From Isochrysis galbana (taxonomy: Eukaryota; Haptophyta; Isochrysidales; Isochrysidaceae), in contig CM030931.1 of the NCBI GenBank assembly GCA_018136815.1, positions 7,696,812-7,760,811 on the forward strand: a stretch of DNA of 64,000 bases, given 5' to 3'. The position numbers and the translations under genes were made by a program. Of this stretch, positions 20,868 to 31,218 are shown in pieces (within the stretch, counting starts at the first letter, position 1; each line of letters starts with the position of its first letter). Below the pieces are notes generated by a model that had not been told where the DNA came from, searched no databases, and was given only the letters and a program-made list of their open reading frames with translations.

Positions 20868-21512
20868 ATGACACATAGAGACCTTGCCTTGTCTCTCCTT
20901 TACCATGGCTCTCCCACACCTGAGACGGGAGACCCAGGTATACACGAGTTCGAAGAGCACTGGCGAAGGATTCTCGCCCCTGAACCCGGTGTCCAAAAGT
21001 ACGCGACCCGTGACAATGGCGGCGTGGGCTTTGTCGCGTCCGTTGCACAGCGCGATGACGGTAGGCACTTGGTCCACTTGGTCGATGTACACGGCGAAGC
21101 CTCGCATCACGCGTTCGTGTGCGAGGACGTGTTTGTTGGCATCAGCCACCTCTGCCCATTGACTGTATTGTCAGGAGGGTACGACAGAGTGAACAAGCTC
21201 AATGAAGCAGGGAACTCTTTGCTCTTCTACATCGGCGACCTCAAGTACGTCTTCGTGGGCATCGAAGTGTTCGAATTTGAGGCCGTCGACGAGATCGTCG
21301 CATTCGTATCGCCTGTAGGAGCGAACGACTTTCCGTATCCCTACGCCATCGATAAGATCGGTAGGCATTACCTCATGCTCGAAAAGAAGCAGGGGTACAT
21401 TGACCCGTACCACAGCTTTTACGACATCGAAAAGAAGTTCAAGCTGACACACGAGGAGTGCGGTATGCATCCAATGCACTCATTGAAGACGATCCTTTCA
21501 AGACAAGTGTGA
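20868..21512 (+). CDS. Giant-virus-like protein of unknown function (virus-like locus, copy 1)
   Basis: A 214-residue open frame starting at ATG 20868. The middle (NSLLFYIGDLKYVFVGIEVF, then IVAFVSPVGANDFPYPYAI) resembles an uncharacterised protein family I associate with large algal and amoebal DNA viruses (Nucleocytoviricota); this is from memory and not checked. It has no signal peptide or membrane helix. With the cysteine-rich gene before it, it forms a compact intronless pair. A second, younger-looking copy of about 920 bp lies at 62627-63538. The two are highly similar, so one was copied recently from the other. This copy looks whole for this gene. Confidence 0.65.
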   Translation: MTHRDLALSLLYHGSPTPETGDPGIHEFEEHWRRILAPEPGVQKYATRDNGGVGFVASVAQRDDGRHLVHLVDVHGEASHHAFVCEDVFVGISHLCPLTVLSGGYDRVNKLNEAGNSLLFYIGDLKYVFVGIEVFEFEAVDEIVAFVSPVGANDFPYPYAIDKIGRHYLMLEKKQGYIDPYHSFYDIEKKFKLTHEECGMHPMHSLKTILSRQV

Positions 21513-21899
21513 GGAGGCTTCCTGAGGGAGGTGGTAAACGCATTCCCCAATCTCAAGTTCCTCAAGCTTGAGGTGGATTTTTTTGTACCGACGCATTGCG
21601 TATTGGGAAACGAGGGGTACCAAATGAAGGCAAACGACCTTGACTTCTATACACACTGGACCATAAGTCATACTCTTTTTCTTCGACTTCAATGTGTACT
21701 AAAGTGTCACAAAACTCAAGACGCTCATCACGTAAACCGCTCGTCACCAAGGGCTAGAGCGGCTAACTTAGCACCACTACCGGGCAAGCCGCACGCCCTC
21801 CGCCCCCGCGCACCACGGCAGCCGTCGAAATCGGCCGCTTGCGGCCCAAATATGCAAGTGAATATGCTGCATATTTCTATATCTTTATCTTGGTCTAGA

Positions 21900-22262
21900 G
21901 CTAGAGAAGAGGAACGGCCCTCAACAGCCCGCGCCGCGAGCGGTCCTCGTAGGATACATGACTGCGATTCGAGAAACCTGCGCCACCGGGGTACTCTCGT
22001 CGACCTTGAGCCACTCCCTCCTGACCTCCGCCTCCTATCGCCAGCCAGCCGCCCCCTCTCCGCCCGTTTGCTAACGCATAACGGGGCCCGTTTCTCACCG
22101 CACTCCATCGGGGGGGCTTGCAAATCCCCCCACCCCTCGTTCCGCTCTCACCCATCGCTCTCCCTGCGGCGCGTCGCCATGCGCGCGCCATGGCCTGGAG
22201 GATCTCTAACTAAGAGCAGGGGTAGTGGAGGCTCGGGCTCAGCCCCTAGAGCCCCCTTGCCT
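21900..22262 (-). mobile_element. Partial, diverged copy of the retroposon A family
   Basis: It shares with copy A the stretch from GAACGGCCCT through CGCGCCGCGAGC, the hairpin arms CCCGTTTGC (here slightly decayed), the ACCGCACTCCATCGGGGGG box and the CTGCGGCGCGTCGCCATGCG box, then stops near 22262. Neither end is complete. Divergence is higher than between the other copies, so it is older. Confidence 0.75.
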
Positions 22263-22765
22263 CTCTAGACGTGGGGGTGTAGAACGCGTGCGTGAGAGTA
22301 GTAGGCCCAAGGTTGCGCGCGCGGCGAGATTATTATACAATTTATGAAAATTAAGAGTGCCATGGTAGTCATCATGTAATAGCAAGGAGCACATCGACAT
22401 TGCTGGGCTAAGTATACCCACGTATACCCGCACACCGTCACTACGTGCCGGCCGTTGCACCAGGAAATACCGGAAAGCAACTGTGCACTGCTATTGCTGG
22501 GCAAGACCCATTGCGGTGCCACGCATCCATAGCGATCGACTCAAAAGGCATGGGGATACGCCTACTCTGATGCGCGCTTGAACGGCTGTTCGTGCTCTGT
22601 AGAGTAGATCAATGAACCGAGTTGGATCACTGCAGTATGACGATGGACGAGGTCGACGCGCCGTGCAAATGACAATATGCTGCAGCATAGATGACCTAGA
22701 TCTACAGCGTCCACGGCATACGCAATGGCCTCCCCACGCGTTACGAAGTGCCGCCTCTTGCTTCC
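22263..22765. other. Intergenic
   Basis: No gene is seen. It lies downstream of the MFAP1 gene, which ends at 22766 on the minus strand. Confidence 0.4.
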
Positions 22766-24220
22766 TCACGATGACTTCCTCCGCTTGCCACTAGGCCGCT
22801 CAAATTCGTTGGCCGCTTTGTAACCTGCCATCCGATCGCGGTACTTTTTTGACAAGGCACGGTCCGAGGACCATAATGCATCCTTTGAGGACGTGTCCTC
22901 AGCGGCCAAGTGCGTCCACTTAACTTGAGATCGCATGCCAAAGTTCTTGACTTGCATGGGCTTGGGCATCGCCTCGCGATTCCCGATCGCATCCTTGCCC
23001 GTTGGCGCGCCAAAGTCCTGCATCATCACTGGACCCAGCTTGGCGTTGCCTGTCTCGTCCTCATCCTGGAAAAAAGCGCCCTTGTGGTAGTACCGCTGCA
23101 AGAAGGCCCACTTGGCCTTCTCTTTCCCATAGTCGGCTCGTTGCTTAGCAAACTCCTCATCTTCTGCCTTGCGCTCGGCATCAGTAAGATTGCGCCTCCG
23201 TAGGAGCTCTGCCTTCTCTGCCTCGGCAGCACGCGCCTCCTCGCGCTCCTTCATTACGCGCCGCAGCTCGCGCACTTTCCACAAGTCGAAGTTCTCGAGC
23301 TCATCGACCTCGTCGTCATCATCGGGCATCTCGGCGACGTCAGTGGCACGACCTTCCACCACACCTGCCTCCTCTTGCTGGATGATCTGAACGAGCATCT
23401 GCCTTGACTCATTGGCGCGCTCGGCAATACGCTCTTCGCGCCTTGCCTTGGCAGTCTCCTCGGCCTCAAGCCTTGCGTTGCGTTCCTTAATAGTCTCGCG
23501 CATGGTTGAGCTCACAAACACAGGCTTCATTAACGTGCGAGGAGCGCCACTTTCATCCTCCGACTCGTCATCCGTCTCGTACTCGCTCTCCTCCTCATCT
23601 TCCTCCAGGGTCCCAGTAGCCTTGCCGTCGGCCTCTTCTTCGGAGTCTCCGCCGCCAGCCTGAGCCAAGCGTGCTTCTTCCTCTGCCTCCTCTTGTGCAC
23701 GCCGCCTACGCATGGCAAGTAACCTTTCTCTCCGCGCCTCAATGGCATCATCATCCTCATCCTCGCTATCCCCTGACCTTGTGCTGTGGCCAGCCGTCTC
23801 GCCAGATTCCACGATCACGGCTGCCGCTCGACGGCGGCCTCGCTCTGCCTGGCTGTCGCTCTCACTCTCGCTTTCTTTATCTGCCTCCTCTACCACAGTG
23901 GCACCAGCCCGTCGCCGCCTGTCAGAGGAGCTCCTCCCGTCGTCCGACAAGCGCTGCAGCCGGCGATCACCGTGTTGCGTATCATGGGAATGTGAGGGTG
24001 CATCCTCGCCTCGCCCACCGAATCCAGCCTCCTCGTCGCTGCTGGCACCTTGTTCGTTAGCTCCCTGCTCCGCCCAGTTTGGCGCCTTGCCAGGCCAGTA
24101 CCTGCGCACCTCAACGGCCTCCACCACCTTCTCGGTGACTCCACCATGACGGCCTGAGCCAACACGCGACTGCGCCGTCACCCTCGCCTCACCCTGCGCC
24201 GCCCGCGCGCGGGCCGACAT
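22766..24220 (-). CDS. MFAP1: MFAP1-like spliceosomal protein
   Basis: A 484-residue single-exon protein. The N-terminus has the family signature VRRYWPGKAPNWAE (about 37-50). The middle is acidic with long Glu/Asp and Arg/Lys runs. The conserved C-terminal half begins near KPVFVSSTMRETIKERNARLEAEE and ends with KWAFLQRYYHKGAFFQD, then VKWTHLAAEDTSSKDALW. MFAP1 is a nuclear protein of the spliceosomal B complex (tri-snRNP region). The length is close to the animal protein (about 440). The start is ATG 24220 (GACATGG on the sense side), because the frame upstream is simple-sequence coding only. Confidence 0.95.
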   Translation of the reverse strand: MSARARAAQGEARVTAQSRVGSGRHGGVTEKVVEAVEVRRYWPGKAPNWAEQGANEQGASSDEEAGFGGRGEDAPSHSHDTQHGDRRLQRLSDDGRSSSDRRRRAGATVVEEADKESESESDSQAERGRRRAAAVIVESGETAGHSTRSGDSEDEDDDAIEARRERLLAMRRRRAQEEAEEEARLAQAGGGDSEEEADGKATGTLEEDEEESEYETDDESEDESGAPRTLMKPVFVSSTMRETIKERNARLEAEETAKARREERIAERANESRQMLVQIIQQEEAGVVEGRATDVAEMPDDDDEVDELENFDLWKVRELRRVMKEREEARAAEAEKAELLRRRNLTDAERKAEDEEFAKQRADYGKEKAKWAFLQRYYHKGAFFQDEDETGNAKLGPVMMQDFGAPTGKDAIGNREAMPKPMQVKNFGMRSQVKWTHLAAEDTSSKDALWSSDRALSKKYRDRMAGYKAANEFERPSGKRRKSS

Positions 24221-24415
24221 GGCGGCTGCTCTTCCTCTCTCCCCTTTCCACTCCCTCTCCCCCTTCCAATCCCCTCTCCCTCTCTCTACCCCTCTCCCTT
24301 TCTCTCCCCTTGCCGCCGGCGAGGCGCGCGTGGGCGAGGAGGCAGTGCAGGGGGAAGGCCCCCCTTCCGCCCCCCCCCCCCCCCCCTCCCCCCCCCAAAG
24401 CCCCAAGCAGATCTA
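24221..24415. repeat. C/T-rich tracts upstream of MFAP1
   Basis: The plus strand is C/T-rich from 24233 to 24310 and has a poly-C run near 24370-24387. On the MFAP1 sense strand these are purine tracts within 200 bp of the start codon. Confidence 0.7.
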
Positions 24416-25328
24416 AAGGTGGCGTCGCCACGGCGAGGAGGGGGAGGGCGGCGCGCGAAGCCGCCCAGCCCCTCCAGCTGCCATGGGGCCTGACGGCTGT
24501 GGATGGCAGCTGCACGACCCGTGCGGCTGGCGGAGTGATCAGTGGGTACGTGGCCCCCGCCGATGGCGCGCATGGCCCAGCTGCGCACCCGCCTCACAGA
24601 GGGGGGGTGGGGTCGGGCAAGGGCGCTCGTATGGGGCTGCGCAAGGCGTTTGGCAGGGCATGGGGTCGAGAGGGGCGCTGCCAGAGGGAGAAGGGCGGTC
24701 GGTCCATTGAAAAGGGGTCAAAAGGCGGCTCTTTCGCCGGAAGGGCGCCCGCCTGCACGGCCCTCAGAGTTCGTGGCTGCCGTGTGCGACTTTGCCTGGC
24801 ACGTCTCCGCGCCTGGACCTGCGCTCGGTCATGAGGGTATGACGGCCGCTTGATGCGGCTGTGCGTGGCGCGTGAATAGCGGGAGGCCTCTTGGGTATAT
24901 GGGCCGGCGGCCCACGGCTGCTTCCGGCCGTGCGGGCGCACAAAGCCTGGCGCGAAACCCGAATGGCGTATGTGTGTGGTCGGCTCGCTAAGTGCAAGGG
25001 CGCCGGTGCCGCAATTGAGTCTTTAAAGTGGGGGGACAGAATTTTGTGCGTGTGCATAGGTGTCCGTCTGGCTCTCAGACCATGTTGGGCAGCCAGCTGC
25101 AACAAAATTAGGGGACATGCAATTCACCTGGCCATGCATTTGGGGCGCGTGTCGCGGGTATGCAGACAAGTGTGCTATCCGGAGTGCTCGATTTATAGTT
25201 GATGTAACTGGGTCAATTCCGGTGCAATGTGCCTTCACTCCGTTCTGGATGGACCACCAATTTGGATTGTAGACCGGTCGAAACAATTTCCAGTACTCAA
25301 ATTTTTTTTAGCATCATTCCCCTTACTC
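24416..25328. other. Intergenic
   Basis: No gene supported. GC-rich to about 24900, then more balanced. A weak B-box-like GGTCAATTCC at 25212 has no matching A box and was not called. Confidence 0.4.
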
Positions 25329-26526
25329 TTACTCCAACTCCTCCACACAGCTCAATTCCGACAACACTTCAGATTCCGGATCTGAGCAATCGCAATGGCC
25401 CATCGGGTCACTATGAGGGGGCGGACTAACACTGGCAGGAGGCTGCCGATCTGCACTCCCAGGGACGGCTGCTTCGTCCTTCTCCTGCACAATGCACCTC
25501 TTGCACTTCAGGGCTGGACGACCACCATCACCATGGCAGGCTGGCGTGCAAGACAAGTTGGCAACCACACAGGGGCAAGCCTTGTTCGCACACTGGGCAT
25601 TGGCTCCACACCTGCACGCACCAGGCATACCTTTGCCCTTCCCATGTGAACCTGCCGAACGCGACTCCTTGTATGTGTAGTCCGGCTTGCCCTGCTTCGT
25701 CTCGCCCTTGCGCTTTGCAGCCAGTTGCTTGCGTTGCGTTGCCCTCTTGCGCTTATAGTTATCGGAGCGGCGGTACAGGCTTTGCGTCACGCGCCGCTCC
25801 TGCACTTTCGCCCATGCGTCTGTCTGGTGAGTGTCGCATTCGAGGCCCAACATCTCGAACAGCTTGGCCTCGAATGAAGAGCCGAACGCGCTGAGCTTCT
25901 CGTCAATGACTCCCCTGGCACCCAGCGTGCTTCCGCACCACACCTATGACAACCGCGTTCACGTGGATGATGCCGAGGTCGGTCGCAGCCCGATAGTGGA
26001 TGTCTTTCATGAAGGTGCCCTTGGGACGGTACTTCAGGCAGACCCCTCCCACCCTCTCAGACGCGTTTTGCGTCACGGCGCCGCGCGACGAGAAGAGATG
26101 GAGTCCTTCTTCCTTCTTGTCATAAATGTTCTCTCTGATGTAGTCGGTCATCTTGCGCTGCCAATCGGAGCAATCGTTGTAATGTCGAGACGTATACTCC
26201 TGCGGGTGCAGACGGCAAACACGATCAAGCTTGGTAAAAGCCCCCTTGCCGTTGTGCACGTTCATCAAGTGGTTGAGGCATTCCTCCACGTTCGCGATCC
26301 CCCTGTCGGCCACTGACTCTCCAGGCTTCCGCGGGACGTGCGCCGCGCTGCGCATGGCTGCCCCCATGGATCGCTGAAATATCTTGACGAGCGGCGCTTG
26401 GGCACCAGAGCATCCGATGTGTTTCCGCATGCCGTCGGAGCGCAGCTCGCCGTTTTTCTTGGTCACTATCTCGCACGAACATGTACGGTGCAGTGCAGCT
26501 CCGATCTCGCCAGCCTTCTTGCCCAC
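25329..26526 (-). pseudogene. DNA transposase relic with C-terminal cysteine-rich (CXC-like) domain
   Basis: Two overlapping minus-strand frames (26526-25903 and 25943-25329) read as one protein: the first ends in AVVIGVVRKHAG and the second continues with GARGVIDEKLSAFGSSFEAK, offset by one base near 25920. The first part has a stretch like the end of Mutator-type DDE transposases (NASERVGGVCLKYRPKG, then YRAATDLGIIHVN). The second ends in a cysteine-rich domain CRCGANAQCANKACPCVVAN with further CxxxC pairs, of the tesmin/TSO1 type. The catalytic core is not visible, so this is a 5'-truncated, frameshifted copy. The superfamily is tentative. Confidence 0.5.
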
Positions 26527-26782
26527 ATTCTTTGCTGGCTACCGTACAGGCAACATTGAGCAACATCGAGCAACTACCGAGCAATTCTACCCCTAGAAGA
26601 GCACCTAATGAGCTAACTAATGAGCAATTTCGGAGAATTTCTGCACACGGTTGCCTGGAGCAGTGAGCTGACCACGACGGGCCAGGAGGAAGAGCAATCC
26701 AGGATCTAGGCGAGTCTGTGGGGGGGGAGAGTGAGAGAGTGAGCCAGCAGGGTGCCGCCATCGCAGCAAGGGTAACGGTATT

Positions 26783-27304
26783 CAGAAATGTGGACGCCGG
26801 CACCCACATATGTGGTTCTCCGATGTGGGCGAGGCCTCCACCAAATGTGGGTACATATGTGCATCCACATTTGAGCTCCCTGCAAATGTGGTCCATATGT
26901 GGTTGTTCAATTTAGGCTAAGGCCACTACTAAATATACGCGTTACTGCGTTACTTGCGCCTCGAGCATCGCGCATCGCGCCATCGCGCCGTCTCATGGCC
27001 TGCGCAGCCTCTTTCCTCGATGGGCTGCTCGCGTTGCACACGGCGGGCGGCTGCGTAGTGGTGTGGGGTGTGACGCCAAGCAGGATGCAAGGAAGGGCTC
27101 GTGTTGTGTGGGGGAAATGTGGCGATGTGGCGATGTGGCTGAGGGGGCGTGTCGTGGGGGAAATGTGGGGGAAATGTGGGGGAAATGTGGGGGAAATGTG
27201 GGGGAAATGTGGGGCCGGCGCAAGCGCCGGCCAAGCAAATGTGGCCACATATGTTGATGTGGTTTGGCCCTCTAAGTGTTGAATCAATATGTTCCACATT
27301 TCTG
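26783..27304. mobile_element. Candidate MITE with CAGAAATGTGGA ends and internal AAATGTGG repeats
   Basis: CAGAAATGTGGA at 26783-26794 is the inverse of TCCACATTTCTG at 27293-27304. Inside are many copies of the same word: CCACATATGTGG-like palindromes near 26803-26900, five tandem GGGGAAATGT units at 27160-27213, and GTGGCCACATATG at 27242. The ends resemble hAT termini, but the 8-bp flanks (ACGGTATT and TACACGCT) do not match, so no target duplication is visible. Confidence 0.45.
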
Positions 27305-27329
27305 TACACGCTTAAGCAAGGGCCCGCCC

Positions 27330-27364
27330 GAGCTCGCCCCCCCCCCCCCCCCCCCCCCCCCCCC
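27330..27364 (+). repeat. Poly-C run
   Basis: About 30 consecutive C residues between an AGCTCG motif and GCGTAACAGAC. Confidence 0.9.
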
Positions 27365-27494
27365 GCGTAACAGACTTTTTTGGGGGGTTGGGGCGCTGGG
27401 ATGCGCCCAAATATCCCTGAAATATCCGCACATATCCAATCCCCGGAAATCGGCCCAAATATCCAGGAGACATATCCGGATATTTTGGCCTACC

Positions 27495-28390
27495 CCTATC
27501 AATGGGGGCCTCGCGCCCCCCTCTTTCCATCGCGGACACCCCCCGGGGTGGGCCCGTACATTCAACCCCAGCCCCTGCCCTCTGGCAGGGGCAGGGCACT
27601 CATCAAATCAGCCCAGACCCCTAGTGGGCGCGGGCCGCGAGCCGCACTCCCAGGCCCGCATGGGCCTGCTCTCGTACTGACTCCCCTCCCATCCCTGGTC
27701 GCCAGGCAGACAGGGGCCTCAGGGCGGCACCCAAGGCCAGCGAGGCGAGCGAGGGAGAGGCAGGGGGGGCCAGGGGCTGAGCCCCAGCCTCCACTGCCCC
27801 CTGAGCTGCCCCTGCTGGCCCTCTGGGCGCCCCTGAAGGACCTCTGAGAGCAGGCCATGGCGCGCCGCATGGCGACGCGCCGCAGGGACCGGGGCGGAAG
27901 AGAATGGAACGAGGGAGAGGGGGGGATTTGCACCCCCCCCGATGGAGTGTGGTGAGAAACGAGCCCCGTTTGCGTTAGCAAACGGGCGAAGGGGGGCGGC
28001 TGGCGACAGGAGAGGCGAGAAGAAGGGAGTGGCTCAAGACGTCCCTGTGGCAGATATCGGGGGGCGCAGTCATTTATTTCTTCGAGGACCGCTCGCGGCG
28101 CGAGCTGTAAGGGCCGTTCTCCTTTTTTGACGAGAGGTTCCTCCCCCCCCCCCCGGTGCTTTTTCCCGGAGAGTCGGCCGGCGTCGACCGGACCGCCTCA
28201 ATGGGTTTTCCCTCATTTTAACTTGTGGGGAGTTAGAATGGGAGCCGGGGGCCTGCGAGGGGGGAGATGCGGAAGGGTGCATAGGAGTATGTATTTGTGA
28301 CAACAGCACGCGCCAAGGTGTACGGGCAGGTGCGCTGAGGGCTGTCGTGTTAGTACCGGGCTAGTGAGAGTAGTGGTACTAATGCTCAGA
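27495..28390 (+). mobile_element. Non-autonomous LINE-like retroposon, copy B
   Basis: Same family as 551-1472, here with sense on plus. The 5' side has TCAATGGGGGCCTCGCGCCCCCC, the hairpin with CCCCTGCC/GGCAGGGG arms at 27575-27602, the GAGAGCAGGCCATGG box near 27850, and the 3' side ends near GGTACTAATGCTCAG. The 5' AT hairpin is decayed (TACCCCTATCAATGGGG). No convincing TSD is seen. Confidence 0.8.
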
Positions 28391-28395
28391 TAGAT

Positions 28396-29137
28396 TTGTC
28401 TAGCACGGAGCTCCGTGGTTCACAAGGCAGGGCTCGGCGCACAAAGAGCCATGAGCGCGTATCAAAGGCTTTGGCTTGGCCTTGTCCGAATTTTTGTCTT
28501 GTTCCCTCAGCCTCAAATTAGACCACACAGGGCGTGCAATGGAATGGAGATTGCCCCCCATCACATTTTGCTTTAGACGTGCCCCGGCTCGTCGAGCCCC
28601 GCTTCGTGCCTCGTCGTCGCGCTCCACCTCACCGCGCTCCGCGTCACCTCTCTCCAGGGCCTTCTTGCACCCGCATCCGCCACTCGGGCGCGCCTTGCGA
28701 ATTCCGTCTCGCAGTCCGTAGGCCGTCGCGCCCACGTCCCACGTATTTCCCCTGCCAGTCGACTACTAGTCGTCTCCTCACGCGCCCCCTTCGCCGCCCC
28801 GTCGCCCTCACACCATGTCGCATGCCCTTCCTGAGTGCCCAATGCCCTGTCTGACCTGCCCTTTGATGCTTTCGTACAAAGCCATCTTACACTCCACAGC
28901 CCACTCTGCCTCCACACCGCCAAACCACAGCTCATGACAACGATGAATGAGCCACCACACTACAGGTTTGATTAAGGTTTGATTGCTGTTCGCATCTCCA
29001 AATTCATGAATACAAAAAGACAGCAAGTCCAGCGTCTCAAAGTCTGCGCGCTGAGCCGTAACAACGTTTGACAATGCGCACTTGACCGTTTTGTGTGTAT
29101 GTGAGGGGATGAAAGAGGGGCAATCGTGCGCCAATAA
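28396..29137. other. Intergenic
   Basis: No recognisable gene. A minus-strand frame at 28808-29134 has a protein-like composition (VVWWLIHRCHELWFGG) but no known family and no clear start, and is not called. Confidence 0.35.
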
Positions 29138-30124
29138 TCAGCCATCAAGCTCAAGTGCTGTGGCCAGTTCCTCTGCATTGGCTAAAATATGTACACGTGG
29201 CATGGATGCAGCCAGAGCTGCCTGCTCTGGTGTAGAATAGCCCCATTCAGCAAAATATAGGCCGAGTGAGAAGAGCCGCGGGTCGTTTGCTACCGATCGG
29301 ATGGTTTCCGCCTTGTCTTCTACGAATCGAAGCGTAGCTTCAGGATGGCGCTGTCGCAACGTGAAGAGCATGTCGGCCTTGGTTCCTGATCCCAACCCAC
29401 ATATATTCTCGTCCTGCACGTCAATCTTCTGGCTTGAGAGCAACCGGCTCGCAAATTTTGCTTGCTTTGTTGTCACAATGTATACCGTGGCGCCACCTTC
29501 CGCAGCTAACGTTGCGCGCAATGCACCCAAAGCACCGTCGTAGAAACTATTGGCTGCCAGCCATCCGGCCTCGTCCTCGTCGAGCCACGCTTCGCGAGTG
29601 GACCCGAACGCCTCAATCGCCTCCTCCTGTCGAATCTCATACCGTGCAAGAAGCGTATCCCGTAGTTCTGGTCCCCAATTGGTAGTGATCTCCCCTATGG
29701 TCAGCGGGCGCTTGGCAGGTCCAGAGGCAAGAGCCTCCTCAGCACATAAGCGTAGCAAGAGTAAAGACTCAAATCCCGTCTCCACAACTGGCCGCAAAAG
29801 CCGGAGCTTTGCGCGCAGCCACCTAGTGTGCATGGAAGGCAGGTTGTAAGCCAGTGGCAAGCATTGGTGTAGCTGGAATGCAGGGCCATCTCACCTGGGG
29901 AGCCCGTCCTTGCCGTTGCCGCGCAGCTCATCCCAGCTGCCGTCTGTCCACGCTTTCCGCGCGCCCAGCTGGCCAGGCGTCGCCTTCGTCGCCTCGATTC
30001 CTGCCGTTTCCTCCATGAGCAAGGGCCAAAGCTCGCACGCAGTTCTCCATGCAGTCTGAGTCAGCTCTGGCTCCGAGTCGCAGAGGACGCCGTCGAGGTC
30101 GAGCGCGGTAACGAGCAAGCTCAT
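29138..30124 (-). CDS. HAD-superfamily phosphatase, one intron
   Basis: Exon 1 is 30124-29895 and exon 2 is 29822-29138; the 72-bp intron has a CCCCAG|GTGAGA donor and a CACTAG|GTGG acceptor. The joined frame encodes 304 residues and reads GLPRWLRAKL across the junction. Near the start, ALDLDGVLCDSEPE gives the HAD nucleophile motif DxDGV; exon 2 has the motif II-type threonine in VYIVTTKQAKFA and the motif III/IV acids in LRFVEDKAETI. It resembles small HAD hydrolases of cyanobacteria and algae. The substrate is probably a phosphorylated metabolite; nothing identifies which. Confidence 0.9.
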
Positions 30125-31164
30125 GCGTGGCGCCGCTCGCCGCGAGCACGCTTCGCCCCACGCTCGTGGGCCGGATGAGCCCACGGTGAGCGAGAGGAAT
30201 GGCGGGGAGAGGGCCAGCATCGCCGAGGCGCCGCACAGACGTCGGCGATAATGAACGAATCTGTCGAATATGATGGGCAATGTTCTAACTCTACTAGAGT
30301 AGTATAGTAGACGAGAGAGCGAGGTGGGTGTAATTTCGCCAATATTTCGCGTTTCCCAACTCGTGTATTGTGTACTGTTATTACTACGCCGATCGACGAT
30401 ACGCTATCTACTGTAAACTATAACTATTAATTAATACGAAGCGTTAAGTATTAAGATAAAGTAGTATATGATATCTATTAGCTATTTCGCTTGCCTTCAT
30501 TTGGCATTTGGTACCCCCAAACCCCCAAACCCTGGGAAGAAATGTCAATGTCATGAACAAAATAGCGGCTTCTTGTGTAAAAGATAAAGATAAAAAAGAA
30601 GAAATATGAAGCCCATGAAGCCTTCCGCAAGAGACAAGAAACGTAAGAACGAAAACACTGACAAGTGGTGGTCGTTGTACTGTGACAATTACATCGAAAT
30701 GATCATGATCACTTTAATATTAATTTGGACATTTTTATTACTACATAGTAGTAATATTATCAACGATTGAGAGCGCACCGTCGAGCCGGTCTCCATTCCG
30801 CTTCGCAAGGGGCAAAGGGGGCGTTTAGCCATGGGGCACTGGGGAAGTATCATCCGAGACACTCGGGAATATGGGAGCATTCGTTAGCAGGCGGTGACTC
30901 TAAGCATTTCTTATATTTAGCAATGATGTCAGTTGGAAATTCGTAAAGTAGGAGTAAACGTTGTGCTAAGGCATGTGTAGCCACGGAGGCTGTTGGTGTG
31001 GTGGGAGTATGTACGAGGCTACGAGTAAGAGTACCCATGTTTAGATAATAGTCACTTTTTGGGGAGGGGGGGGGGGAGGGGGGGGGGGGGGGGCTGCGTG
31101 GGGAAGGAAAAAGGTGCTGGGAGTTGGCAAACCCCCGGAGTTTATTGGTGTGAACCCTCCCAAA
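30125..31164. other. AT-rich intergenic region
   Basis: No gene. The region 30290-30760 is strikingly AT-rich for this window. At 30487 the reverse complement of the motif CCAAATGAAGGCAAGCG appears next to TTTGGTACC, the same word that ends the b561 tail modules. A G-rich run lies at 31062-31094. Confidence 0.5.
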
Positions 31165-31170
31165 TATAAA
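31165..31170 (+). promoter_or_regulatory. TATA-like box before the PH-domain gene
   Basis: TATAAA is followed at 31174 by one in-frame ATG and at 31219 by another. If this is the TATA element, transcription would start beyond the first ATG, which favours the second as the start. Confidence 0.3.
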
Positions 31171-31218
31171 AATATGGAAGCAAGCCGCTGCTTAGTGGCC
31201 TGCGTGCAGCCCCTCTCG

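Noticed and set aside
25180-25230. Possible tRNA (GGTCAATTCC as B box)
   Set aside because: No A box at the right distance and no cloverleaf can be drawn.
28808-29134. Minus-strand frame that might be a transposase piece
   Set aside because: No diagnostic motif, no repeat copy in the window and no start or splice evidence.
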